Shown here in pieces: positions 32,682-43,242 of a stretch of 64,000 nucleotides of DNA; the stretch's first letter is position 1, and every line of letters starts with the position of its first letter. Source of the stretch: Amphiura filiformis (taxonomy: Eukaryota; Echinodermata; Ophiuroidea; Amphilepidida; Amphiuridae); assembly GCF_039555335.1 (NCBI RefSeq), contig NC_092635.1, positions 49,434,052 to 49,498,051 of the forward strand, read 5' to 3'. The notes beneath the pieces are model-generated. The model was not told the origin of the DNA. It saw nothing but the letters and a program-made list of their open reading frames with translations, and made no database searches. Both the position numbers and the translations under genes were made by a program.

Positions 32682-33083
32682 AAGACTATGTGTTAAACTA
32701 AATGGACAGGTCACTGTGTACTATGACATTTTAATCCATCACCGGTGTCCTCCTATGGTCACTTCATTGAACTTTGAACTGATTTACGTATGTCATTTGG
32801 AATTCTAAAAGAAAACTCTGGAACTGGCGTTTACTTCATTGAACTTTGAACCATTTTACATTCATGTTGAATGTCAGTTTGTCATTGCAGACAAAAAGAC
32901 TCTTGAACTGTTGATGTTATTGACTGTTGGCACATTGCCTATTTTGAGTGTTCTACACATAACCAACAGTGTCTTCATTCACATAAGCTGTTAGATTGGT
33001 TTCTGCAAGTCAGTTGTTAGTAGTAGTTGTTTAGTAGTGTTATTCTCACTTCCTTATGAGGAAAGTGATCTTGTTTTTTTCTT

Positions 33084-33840
33084 AAAAAAAAAAGAGAGAA
33101 AAGGTGAAGTTACGCCAGTTGATTCATAGTTGTGTGCCCTTAAGGTGCACTGAGCCTGGATGGGCTCTCTCTCTCTGTCTCTGCACTCGTGGAAGCTACA
33201 TGTGCCTGGTTGTGATTATCACATTAGATTAATCCCTATAATCCTTTTATTGGCGCTGAGACTTTTGACTGATTGCACACGGTCTGTTTCTTTCTCGTCT
33301 GTGCTGCACGTTTATATAGCATGCAGCGCTGCATGCGTGCAGGAAGTGGCATGCATGCATCATGCGTCCACGAGCTGCAAGTTTGAGTGCAGAGAAGATA
33401 ACTGTGCAATGCGTGCGCTGCATGCTTCAAGTTTGGGTGCAGAGAATATTAGGTATGCAAATGCATGCGCTGCACACTTTAAAGTGTGTGCAGAGAATAA
33501 TATGCAAATTGCGTGCAGCGCACAGTTTATTATATGTGCAATTGATACTTGCATGCATATCCTGCATGCACATGGCTAATTTGCACACAGGAACACGCTC
33601 TTGCTCGCTTCTGCACACTTATTTAAGCATGCAGCACGCCGGAACACACCTTTTTTGCCTGCATTTTCGTAAAGGGTTATACGGTCGGTGATCTTGTGCT
33701 TGGCACAAGAGGGGTCTAAGGTTTGAATCCCGGGGGTACCAAATGAATTCTTTGCTCAACTTCTCTCTTGTTCGTTCTTCTTTAAATTCCAATAGCAAAA
33801 AGCAGTGTTAGGGTTATTTCAATATTGTAATATTTCTACA
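33084..33840 (+). mobile_element. polypurine tract and putative 3-prime LTR
   Basis: A 21-base purine tract (33084-33104, AAAAAAAAAAGAGAGAAAAG) is followed at once by TG (33105), and a candidate LTR ends TTTCTACA at 33840, giving ~736 bases with TG...CA ends. A TATA-like TTTATATAG lies at 33309. The region 33330-33520 repeats GTGCAGAGAA.AT and GCATGC words. A box-B-like GGTTTGAATCCCGG lies at 33721. No 5-prime LTR is in the window for comparison, so the boundaries are inferred. Confidence 0.55.
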
Positions 33841-33885
33841 TTATGTATAACATTTTTTTTCTTCAATTTTTTACCACATGTTAAG

Positions 33886-35963
33886 TAGGTATATCACCTC
33901 AAAAATAATTGCATCAGAAACACGTTATTTAATGTTCCTACATTATTGAGCTTTATTAAGGGGTGGGGTATGAGCGTTTGGACAGTATTTATTGTGGGAC
34001 ATTAGAGCACATCAGACATATCGAATTGCATTCTGAATACGAAGAATGTCCTTCTGATATCAAATAATTTTGATTTTTGAAATTCGCAATTTAATACACA
34101 TTTTATGACAAATCATTAAAAATTGATATTTTTGATATTTAACAGTACTTGAAGTAAACTTTACAAATCTGATGATTTATACTTAAAGTGTATGTAGGTG
34201 GGATGAAAACCGACGACATTGAAAATTTTGACCTTTCGTATTGAAGATATGGATTTTTTTTCCCAAAACACCAAAAAAAATTAGGTCTTTTGGGAAAAAA
34301 ATCCATATCTTCAATATGAAAGGTCAAAATTTTCAATTGACCATCGGCTTTTCCTCCTTGCTACATACACTTTAAGAATATGTCATTAGATTTATATAAT
34401 TTACTTCGAGGACTGTTATATATCAAAAATTTGAAAAATATCAAATTTTATAATTTGTCATAAAATTTGTATTATATTGTGATTTTCAAAAAATGAAAAA
34501 TATTTGATATCAGAAAGACATGCTTCGTATTCAGAATGCAATTTGATAGGTCTGAGGTGCTCTCATGTCCCACAAAAAATACTGTCCCTTAAAGCATCAA
34601 AAATCAAAAAACAGAATTGAAATCGGTCAATGCATTGTGACGTAATGTCAATTTAAAGATGCTCGAAGATGGAATGAAATCCTGCCACAAATGGCTGTAA
34701 TGACAAAATTGGCACATTTCGAGATTTTGAAGGTTTATTTGGACGCTTGCTTGAAAAAGCAGCGTTAATTTAAATATCACATTTTAAATGCCTATCTTAT
34801 CTGACTTCGTTACAGAAAACAAAATTAAAAAATCTATCATTGAATAATTATAATAAATTAACCAAATATACTATTTTAGCCATTTCGGCCAATCTGTAGA
34901 CAAATTAAATCTCAAAAAATGACTAAGTTCAGCTAATTAATATGCAAAATTGATGCCAATAGAAAACCATACATGATATAAAGGTGCAGGTTTTTTTGCA
35001 CACATATGTATATAAAGTTCTTACAATTGATAACAAAAAATACACAAAAAGTAATTAATTATGCAAATTAGGTAATTAAAGCTAATTATGTATTTATGAT
35101 ATTATTATGCAAATTAGGCATGAATAATTTGGGTTTTTGTCAATATTTAATGAACGTCTGTTCATTCATCATAAATCTTTTTAGTATGATCCTGTTATGA
35201 GGTTGAATAAATCCCGGAATAAATGAACTGCAGTTAATTATTTAAAAACAATACAAAAAAATAAAAAGTTTGACATTTTGACGGTGTCTGGAATATAATT
35301 TTCATTTTTACTGTAAACATGGTATGTGTCACCATTACTCAAAGCCAAGTCCGAAAAGTAAAAATAAAAATTCAGTTGCAATGAGACTTTAAATTAACTT
35401 TTTGTCATCTGGATTAACATGGGAGGACAGTCGGTAAAAGGAACATCCAATTTGCTGTACCGCGTATACAAAAATAGTATGGCCTTGGACACACACAATG
35501 GCTTAGAGCTATTGTGGTTTGGAAAATTACTCCCTAAAAATATCATTGATTAATGTTTTGCTTCAACTAGTTTTAGGGAAGTGCTTCATTCGTTGTCGAC
35601 GGAAATAATTTACATGCTAAGAAAGATTAGTATTCCAGCTAAATGGTGGTAGGTCCCTTTACTTCAATAGGCCTATATTTACTGGTTTATGAGCGATCTT
35701 CAAAAATCCATAAAAAGAGGCAGTAGCTCTTAAACAAAACAATTTTAAATTTTCGAGGACCCGATGTTAGCCTCGGAAAGGCTTCACACACCATATATTA
35801 ACAATTTAAACAATTTGGATAAATGAAGCATAATGAGAAATTCATTTATCGACATGGATGTTTTCTAAAATTGGCCAAGTTTGAAGCGCGCCCTTTTCAA
35901 TTCACTGTTATGCTTGCATACACAGTGTAGCAGAATTATTGTGCAGCCACTGTGACATACCTA
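33886..35963. mobile_element. TIR element, copy 2 (carries nested insertion)
   Basis: Same family as 20207-21426, starting TAGGTATATCACCTC and ending GTGACATACCTA. It is interrupted by a TTAA-flanked element at 33960-34588 and retains ~219 bases (34690-34908) missing from copy 1, where ACAAAT / AAAT microhomology flanks the deletion. No ORF. Confidence 0.8.
33960..34588. mobile_element. TTAA-flanked foldback element (629 bp), nested
   Basis: It is bounded by TTAA (33956-33959, 34589-34592); the unoccupied site is seen at 20277. Almost the whole element is one imperfect palindrome centred near 34275: GTGGGACAT..AGAGCAC / GTGCTCTCATGTCCCAC, GCATTCTGAATACGAAG / CTTCGTATTCAGAATGC, and a central stem of AAGATATGGATTTTTTTCCC with its mirror. 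The left end has ~20 extra bases before GGACAGTATTT. GG-starting termini with TTAA fit Kolobok better than piggyBac. Confidence 0.85.
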
Positions 35964-36015
35964 TATAGCATTGGATGAAAATTACATACATGTATTGTCA
36001 CTGTATATAATAATG

Positions 36016-37243
36016 TACTGTAAAACAGGGTGACTTTGGATGGTGGGGTGACTTTGGACACGCAAATAGGAAAAACTATTATTTTATGTAGGCTGTTTTA
36101 CCTTTTAACATTTCTAAGAATATTTTTATATGTTCTTATGTGGTAATGTATATATATGGACATTACAAATGACTTAAGTTTCCCAGTATAAGGCCCTTCG
36201 CACTTGATTATTAGTTTCCTGTTTAAGATTTTGAAAAAGGGATGAGGTGACTTTTAATTATTAATTATTAATTATCTTTTATTTTCTTTATTTAGTTTGA
36301 ACTATTACAAGCAACTATTGACTTGTTTTGACCAGAGCGGGCATTTAATTATTTCACAACAATATTTGATTTTATAAATAAGTGAAGGTGGAGTTGCACT
36401 CTTTGTTCATTCATCATTATTGTTGATATTATTAAAGTCAGAAAATGTCAAGTAGAAGTAGTTGAAAGTCATTTTAAAGGAGAAAATTTGAAATAAAAAT
36501 AAAATAATTAATTATTTTGAGATTTTCAATTTTGGACGCGGGCGGTAAACAGGAAACTAATAATTAAGTGCGAAGGGCCTAATGTGTTATCTTATATGTT
36601 TTTCATAACTTTTTAGCAGGGCCCATAAAATACAGGATTTTTGTGGTGGTCAAACTTTCGGTACTCCACCGGAACATAAGAGTGGAAACTCAAGCCTGTT
36701 GGTTGGATAGTGAACACAGCTAGATGAACCAAGAACCTACCTGGATAGTCATGATATCTATACCCACTCTGAAGAATTTAAAAGCAGGCTGTGTCCAATG
36801 TCACCCCAGGGTTTGGCTTCCTTTCTGGGGTGACTTTGGACACAATAAACGAATACCAAAAAATTTGACACTTAATTGTTTAAAAGCTTTTAAAATACAC
36901 CACAGTGACCATGCCCTACCCCAACAGCATCCTCTGTGCTCCTACCCACCTCACATCTACTTCCACCCTCTCCATTGCTCTACTCTTCAGGTCGGGGTGA
37001 CTTTGGACATGCACTTGAATACATGGTGTCCAAAGTCACCCCAAACCCAAGGGTGACTTTGGACAAACTTTGCGCCCCAAAAATTATCGGAAAATAAAAT
37101 AAACTTGAGTTGACTCTATGGCCATGAACTGTCCTCTATTGGTACTTGCCAAAGCCAACATGAAACTCAGAATTCTACTGATCATTATAAAAATATTTAC
37201 GACAATATATCAAAAGCGTCCAAAGCCACCCCGTTTTACGGTA
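36016..37243. mobile_element. 1.2 kb TIR element with repeated GGGTGACTTTGGAC
   Basis: The ends TACTGTAAAACAGGGTGACT and the complement of AGCCACCCCGTTTTACGGTA are inverted repeats. The motif GGGTGACTTTGGAC recurs at 36046, 36829, 36996 and 37051, reversed at 36792 (one mismatch) and 37028, and within both termini. It carries a nested Harbinger-like MITE. The 110-codon ORF at 36724 spans these motifs and has no recognisable domain. Confidence 0.75.
36192..36579. mobile_element. PIF/Harbinger-like MITE (388 bp) with TAA TSD
   Basis: The terminal inverted repeats GGCCCTTCGCACTTGATTAT / complement of ATAATTAAGTGCGAAGGGCC continue through AGTTTCCTGTTTA (~34 bases). They are flanked by TAA (36189-36191, 36580-36582). 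A 3-base TWA duplication with GG-starting ends fits PIF/Harbinger. Confidence 0.85.
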
Positions 37244-37396
37244 TGTATTTTACTGTCGACTGTAGATATCAATGTATGAAACTTGCTGTTGTTAGAAATG
37301 CAACTTGCTGTTGTTAGAAATGAATAATGTATACAAAGCAAATTGCTGTCTGCACTCTGCAGTATTAGGCCATCATAATTTAATAGTTTGTCTTAA

Positions 37397-38503
37397 CGCG
37401 GCTGTGTACTCTAGCCATTGTTTCTTTCTCAAAATTGAGTTTTTTTGATATGTTTGTACCTTGTTATGTTTTTATAAATACAAGAAATGAAAATCCAGAT
37501 TTGAAAACTCCAACTGCAATATTTTAAGGATTTTATTTCACTGTTCCACTCATGTTTGAAATTGAAAAGGAAAGAAAATCTTTGTTGTACCAGCAAGGTA
37601 CACGCGCGCAACAACGCATGGCGTTGCGAATCGCGCAATTTGTTAACGCACAAATACGCTACGCATACACGACGCTTATCTGCATGCGCGGCGCATCTTA
37701 TGGAAACACCACGGAAGCACTGATTTCACAAAAACCTAGTGGTCAAATGGCTCCGTTTTAGCTCATAAAATGTGGTTTTTTTCAAGTTCTTTCCCCCGAT
37801 TTAAATATCAAGTTATGAATGAATTTCTGTCAAACTTCTCAAGGGGCTGTGGATTTACCCGATGTTCACGTAATATAAGATACAAAAACGAAAACTGTCG
37901 CATTCTCCTGTGAGATTCGATGAAAGTGCAAAATGTGACCACTTTAAACTTCACGGGCATTATTTCAATGTTCATTTTCTCGGTAAAATGACGATTTAGG
38001 TACTACGATAACTCAATAAATACAGCATCTATAGGTAAACAAATTTGATCATCGTAAAAAGCATGATCGACTCAAGAAACAGTTTTCTCATTTTTTTATA
38101 TTTTGGTCTATTTCCGATTTTAGGCATCATTTTGTGCAAATAGGCGTTTTTGAATTTTAAAAGTTCATTTTGATGCCTTATATGGTCAATATCTCAAAAA
38201 ATAAGGCCAATATCAAAAAAAAAAAAAAAAACGTTTTTGGAATGGACCTCAAGATTGAGCTAAAAACAAAATAAAATATTTTGGAAAGAGTGTTTTTTGT
38301 TATGATGTACCTAACAAATATTGCCAAAAACTCACTTTTTTGTGATTTTCTTCAAAACTGTTGTTTTTACCCCAAATCTGTATTTATATTAAGATTTATT
38401 GATGTCAAGAAAAAAAAAAAATGTATACTTTTATATGTTTTTGTGAATAATTACAAAGTTATTGCACTTTTACTACATGCATGTCTGAGAGTACACAGCC
38501 TCC
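37397..38503. mobile_element. TTAA-flanked TIR element (1.1 kb)
   Basis: TTAA at 37393-37396 and 38504-38507 bound the ends CGCGGCTGTGTACTCTAG and the complement GGAGGCTGTGTACTCTCAG. Further inverted patches follow inward (TATAAATACAAG / TTTATATTAAG). 37595-37690 is CpG-rich; the ORF there is not convincing. G-starting ends with TTAA are compatible with Kolobok. Confidence 0.72.
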
Positions 38504-38507
38504 TTAA

Positions 38508-40434
38508 AGCCCTTCCCAAGTTAAAAACCTAAATTATTATAAGGAATGCTGTTTTTTTGGGGTTTTTTAATTTAATTTTTTGTTATCTGTGGGACGAGCT
38601 TTTTGACAAGACTAGACCACCTTTTCATCTCTCAAGGTTTCACTGTGGTCAAGATGAAGTATTTTATTCAGATTTACGATTTAGGCTATTATGACGTCTG
38701 ACGATGTGAGATTATTGTGTGATGGATTTGTAAAATAAATAAAACAGCTGAAATTTATTAAATCCAGGTAGGCCTATAACTCGCAAAAGGCGGGCAATTT
38801 TACTAATGCGGTCGGGAGCTTTGAGACGAACTATTAATTTAAGATGGCCTTGAATGCAAAATTGCTATCTCCTATAGACTTGCTGTCTACTGTAGATAGC
38901 AAGGCATACAATTTGTTATCTACTGAAGATAGCAAGGCATATGACTGCAGAGCAACCAATCACATGGTGGGGGTAAGGTGGGGTAGGGGATAAGTTGTGG
39001 GTAGTGGGGTCATGGTGAGGTGGAATAGTGGGTAGTGTAGGGTGATGGGTGGTAAAGTAGTGGGGAGAGGGTGGTGGCCGGTATGGTGTGTGGGATAAGG
39101 GTAGTTGTTGGGGTAGATGAGTCGGGGTCGGTGTGGGGTAGGGTGGTATTTCAGCCTCTGAGGCTCTTATTTCCCTTAACAAAAATGGCTAATTTTCAGC
39201 CAGTGACTGTAGACCATTGAGTTTATGCTAATGCAGTTACGTAATGAAGTATCTTAATACTAATTACGGCGTGTCCGTCCCTCTGTCCGCGCGCTATCGC
39301 GTGCGCGCGGTTCACTAACGCGTGCTCGCGGTGCTCATTGGGGATATAATAATCACTGCGCCCCTCGGGATATTCCTCGGTTCCAAAGGCAAAATTTTTA
39401 GATTTTTCACAATGCCCTCCAAATAACTAATGCGCAGTTATTAACCTATAATTCATAACCTCATTAATAAACGTGTTGCGTGCGATCCAATTACATTTAG
39501 TTATTTGTGAAAATCTGAACGCAAATCGAGGTCATTAATATCTCACAATTGACCGCAAAATGCGTAATTGTTCCAATGTCGCACACAATTGACCTCCGCA
39601 TGTGCCGTATTGTGCATCCAACAAACTGCGCGCGCGCTGGCTGCCGTATTTGGATTGCGCGTTACCATATTTGCACAGATTCTGATACACACTTTTGTTA
39701 TTGGTCGTCTTGTTTTAGCCTGATCGATTTTGGGAAAGGGAAGATGTAAATTTTTTTAATTTTTACAACCTTTTGAGGAAAAGTTTGTATTATTTTGTAA
39801 AGATAAAAGATCAATGTGACGGTTATGAATGAGGTTAATAACTTTGCATCGGTAATATGTCGGGCATATATATTCCTCGGTTCAACCTGATTTTATTCAG
39901 AGCTCACCGATCGAGTGCTGAATAAATATGTCGCCTGCGTGTGTATATTGAATCATTGAGTAAACTGTATGCATATCGCTATTCTGAATTTGTAGTACGT
40001 CTTGTTTGTACATCCCATCAGCTGTGTGTAGCTCCGCCAATAATCTTGATAAATAATATGATTGGCGAGATCATACACGTATTGTAGTTGCTGTACGTCG
40101 ACTTGACGCATAAACTGATATCGCTAGTCGTCTTATATGTCTTGTTTGTACATTTAAATAGGAATCTATTTTTTGTGCAAATCACACATTATTGCTTTAA
40201 AGAACGTTTTTCAAACATTTTTGAGAATTGTCCGCCCTTTTTCCTTCAATAACTGATTTTTTTTTTAAATAACTGTCTTTGTCGTCCCTTCTTCTTCTGC
40301 CACTCCTTCCTTTTTGCCACCTCGCTTTTACCCCCACGGGCTGGCGCCCCCAAAGCCCACCCCAAATATGTGCATGTATATGTACACATTATCACTTCCT
40401 TCATGTATGCTGGGTGCTTAGTGGTAGGGCCTAC
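38508..40434. other. noncoding stretch: motif pair, G-rich tract, CpG-rich patch
   Basis: 38880-38940 holds two GTCTACTG/TCTACTGAAGATAGC units. 38966-39150 is a G-rich GGTGGGGTAGGGG-type tract with quadruplex potential; the ORF on - is its shadow. 39265-39345 is CpG-dense (GCGCGCTATCGCGTGCGCGC) and could be an unmethylated patch. CGCAGTTATTAACCT (39432) and GAGGTTAATAACTTTGC (39831) are inverted. 40210-40375 repeats the GC-rich element of 23217-23575. Confidence 0.45.
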
Positions 40435-40854
40435 TACAGGGTGTATCAAAATGATTGGTACCCATCAGTTTCCAGTATCTGGGCAAGACCACCACAACTT
40501 TTGGTGTTGTGGCGTATATGCCATTCCAATCTGGGATGGCATTTGGTGGTTTGTGCACATTTTATTATTGTTGTTAAATTTATTTTGATGCTTTGTACTT
40601 GATGTCTTACCATTTTTCTGTATTTTTGTATATGTTGCAAAGCTAAATAAAAACTAAACTAAACTAAACAAAATGCAACCCGGGAATGCAACATAGGAGC
40701 TACCTTACTTATAGATCTATTAATGTTATGAAAGGGCATAAAACTATCCAAGGCATTTCAAGAGGCTCAACTGTTGCATATTAAAGAAGCAGGTTTGTCA
40801 ACAAACAACAAAAAACGATGTGTAGGCCTACCAAACATTTTGATACAGCCTGTA
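40435..40854. mobile_element. mariner-like MITE, family 2 copy 2, with nested retroposon tail
   Basis: The ends TACAGGGTGTATCAAAATGA and ATTTTGATACAGCCTGTA match the family of 24655-24875. About 40495-40675 is extra relative to that copy and ends AAATAAAAACTAAACTAAAC, a short tandem 3-prime tail typical of some LINE insertions, next to ATGCAAC repeated on both sides (TSD-like). Confidence 0.8.
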
Positions 40855-41974
40855 GTACTGATAGTAGGCCTACATAATTGCCATCATTATGAATTTTTCA
40901 ATCAAATATAAACATCCCCTTTTGATTGAAAATAAATCAAGGCACAGTCAGTATGGATAGATCTACCGGTCATGCCGGTATTCAGTGAGTAACTCAGAAC
41001 TGTCTTGATTAAGCTTACCGCAGCTCTCAGGCTGTGTACGTGTTACCCATGAAATAAACATAGAAAAGTGCACTAACCTTTCCTCAATCTTTATAAAATT
41101 GAAAAACAAATATAAATCTTGCTATTTTGTTTTTAAAATGATACACAAAATGCTATGCGGCTGCCTAGTCTGCCGTACACCATGGCATCGGTGACAAAGT
41201 ACACGGTCTATTTTGTAAACAAAGTTAAAGACCCCGCGAAACTCTGTGTTGACCATATATTTGGATATGACGTCATTTGTTCTGGTGCTGCCACTTCCGG
41301 GTTTAATTCTTTAACGCAGGAAGAACATGCCTTTTGCGATTTTTAGCGAATGGCAATGAATGGAGTAATTTGCCGACGGAAAAAAGACGATTTTATGCTC
41401 GATATAACAATGTGGTCGTCAATTTGAACTCAAATGTGTGTACCTTTTCCCTTTAGCTAGCAACACCATAATTATATAACCAGTAGACGCTGAGGAAAGA
41501 GCAGTTTTCAACACCGTATGTGATCGACAAAAACAATAAATTCATCAAACCATCCGAATTTGGCAGCCTGGTCACATCAAAATCAGTAAGCTTAAAAATA
41601 TTATTGAAACCTTTCTGGCCGTACAACATAGACATATCAATTTATGTTCTTTACAATATGTATACATGCACCTAAAATCAGCAGATTATTATTTGTAGAT
41701 GCTGAGTGAGGTTGCATGGACGCGTGCACGTTAATGGCATTGTTGATGATTGAAGTTTGAACTCCAAAATTTGCAAAAAATGCATTACCACCCTCAGAGT
41801 TTTTATTGCGAACAATTTTACTTGTAAAATTGATCAGTTGATCAGTTGTTTCATTTAATTCATTTTAATCAACTTCTTCTTTGTTGCCCCCGTGTTGTCC
41901 CTATCCTCCCATTTTTCCACTGTTCCCCTTTAGCTCACAACCCTCTTATCCGGTCTGCCTCTTATCTGTCCCTA
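40855..41974. other. noncoding stretch upstream of BLOC1S2 repeats
   Basis: No supported exon. The 63-codon ORF at 41155 has an ATG in a moderate context and ends after CDF, but has no splice partner or recognised domain. A CpG-containing patch lies at 41150-41300. Confidence 0.4.
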
Positions 41975-42607
41975 TAGTAGGAATTCCAACTGAATGAACG
42001 CAGCTTTCAACAGCTGTACTCGATAAACCGCGATCGTCAGCCCTCGAATTAAGGATCTGAAGGGGCACGGCAACTTTTTTAGGGCAAGTTGATAATTGCC
42101 TTGGATTTTCACTGAAAAGGCAAGGCAGCATGGCAGTTTGTAATATTTCAAGAGGGCATCATGGCAACTGTTGAAAATTTGAGAAGGGCACCAAGGCAAT
42201 TTCTCAAAAGTGAAGAAAACATGCACAAACATAGATAGATGATTTTATAATGAAGGGGCAGGGCTGGGGCACCAACGGCAACTTCATTAGAGGGCACGGC
42301 AAGTGACTGCCTTGGGTAAAGGACATATTTAGAGGGCATTACGGCAGTGGGGATGGGCACCCACGGCAAAATACCATAGGTGCTGTGGGTTAATTCGAGG
42401 GCTGGCGATCGTATATCGCGTATTTTGAACTACAACACGAACGCACGACCTTGGATACAATGTTAACCAATCACGAGTGCGTTTGCATGGTTGGATTCAC
42501 TTCCGCGTTACTCTCACACAGTCGCACACGCTGACGTTCATGGCGCAGTATACGCAAAAAACGTCACAATATTGAAAGCTGCGTTCATTCAATTGGAATT
42601 CCTACTA
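41975..42607. mobile_element. TIR element (633 bp) interrupted by a hAT MITE
   Basis: TAGTAGGAATTCCAACTGAA TGAACGCAGCTTTCAA and its mirror TTGAAAGCTGCGTTCATTCA...GGAATTCCTACTA form ~36-base ends (TA target). The interior right half (AATCACGAGTGCG, CTTCCGCG) resembles 12835-13000. The insertion at 42038-42404 splits it. Confidence 0.8.
42038..42404. mobile_element. hAT-like MITE with 8-bp TSD GCGATCGT
   Basis: The termini CAGCCCTCGAATTAA / TTAATTCGAGGGCTG are bounded by perfect direct repeats GCGATCGT (42030-42037, 42405-42412). The interior repeats AGGGCA..ACGGCAA-type words about eight times. It is nested in the 41975-42607 element, so it is younger than that element. Confidence 0.94.
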
Positions 42608-43242
42608 CATTGTATAGTATCATGGTTTTAGTACTTCTTCCTAGTCAACTGCAAAAAATTTGTGAATGTGAAACATAAAATGTACAAGTCGGTATAAGTA
42701 GGTCCTATGCGCAAAAATTTATAACAGCTATTGATTTATATTTTTGCCATGTTCGCAAAGTTTGATGGTCACCCATGCATCGCGGATTGTTAAATAATAT
42801 CCCCAACCCATGGCACCCATGCACTCTACTCTCCTCATTCATTTTGATTTTCCTGTGTTTATTATTCCCACTTGCTTTAGAGGCAGCGTGTTGATATGAT
42901 GCGAACTAAATGATACACATTTTTTTTGACGCGGTGTGTAATATGCGAAGATGTAAGATTTTTTTTTGTTTGACGCGATGTAGTTGTTAGGCGGACATAG
43001 TAACTGATGCTCAGTCGCTCACTATTTAAAAGTCCCTGGATATTTTGTAAGGTTCTTTTGCTCATTTTTAGACTTAATCATTTTAAAATGAGGTGAATAT
43101 GCAGCGTAACTCGGTGAATGATTAGGTTTGCAAAAGTGAAATTTGCAGTTGCATCACCACTTATTATACTCAACAAACTCATCTGGTTTTTTTTGTGTGT
43201 ATAGGGTTTAAAAGATCAACTTTTGCCAGGCACACTATCACC

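Noticed and set aside
33160-33691. Several ORFs rich in Cys, His and Ala
   Set aside because: They overlap in five frames in the putative LTR and reflect GCATGC/GTGCAG repeats.
38916-39182. Pro/His/Thr-rich minus-strand ORF
   Set aside because: Translation of a G-rich simple tract.
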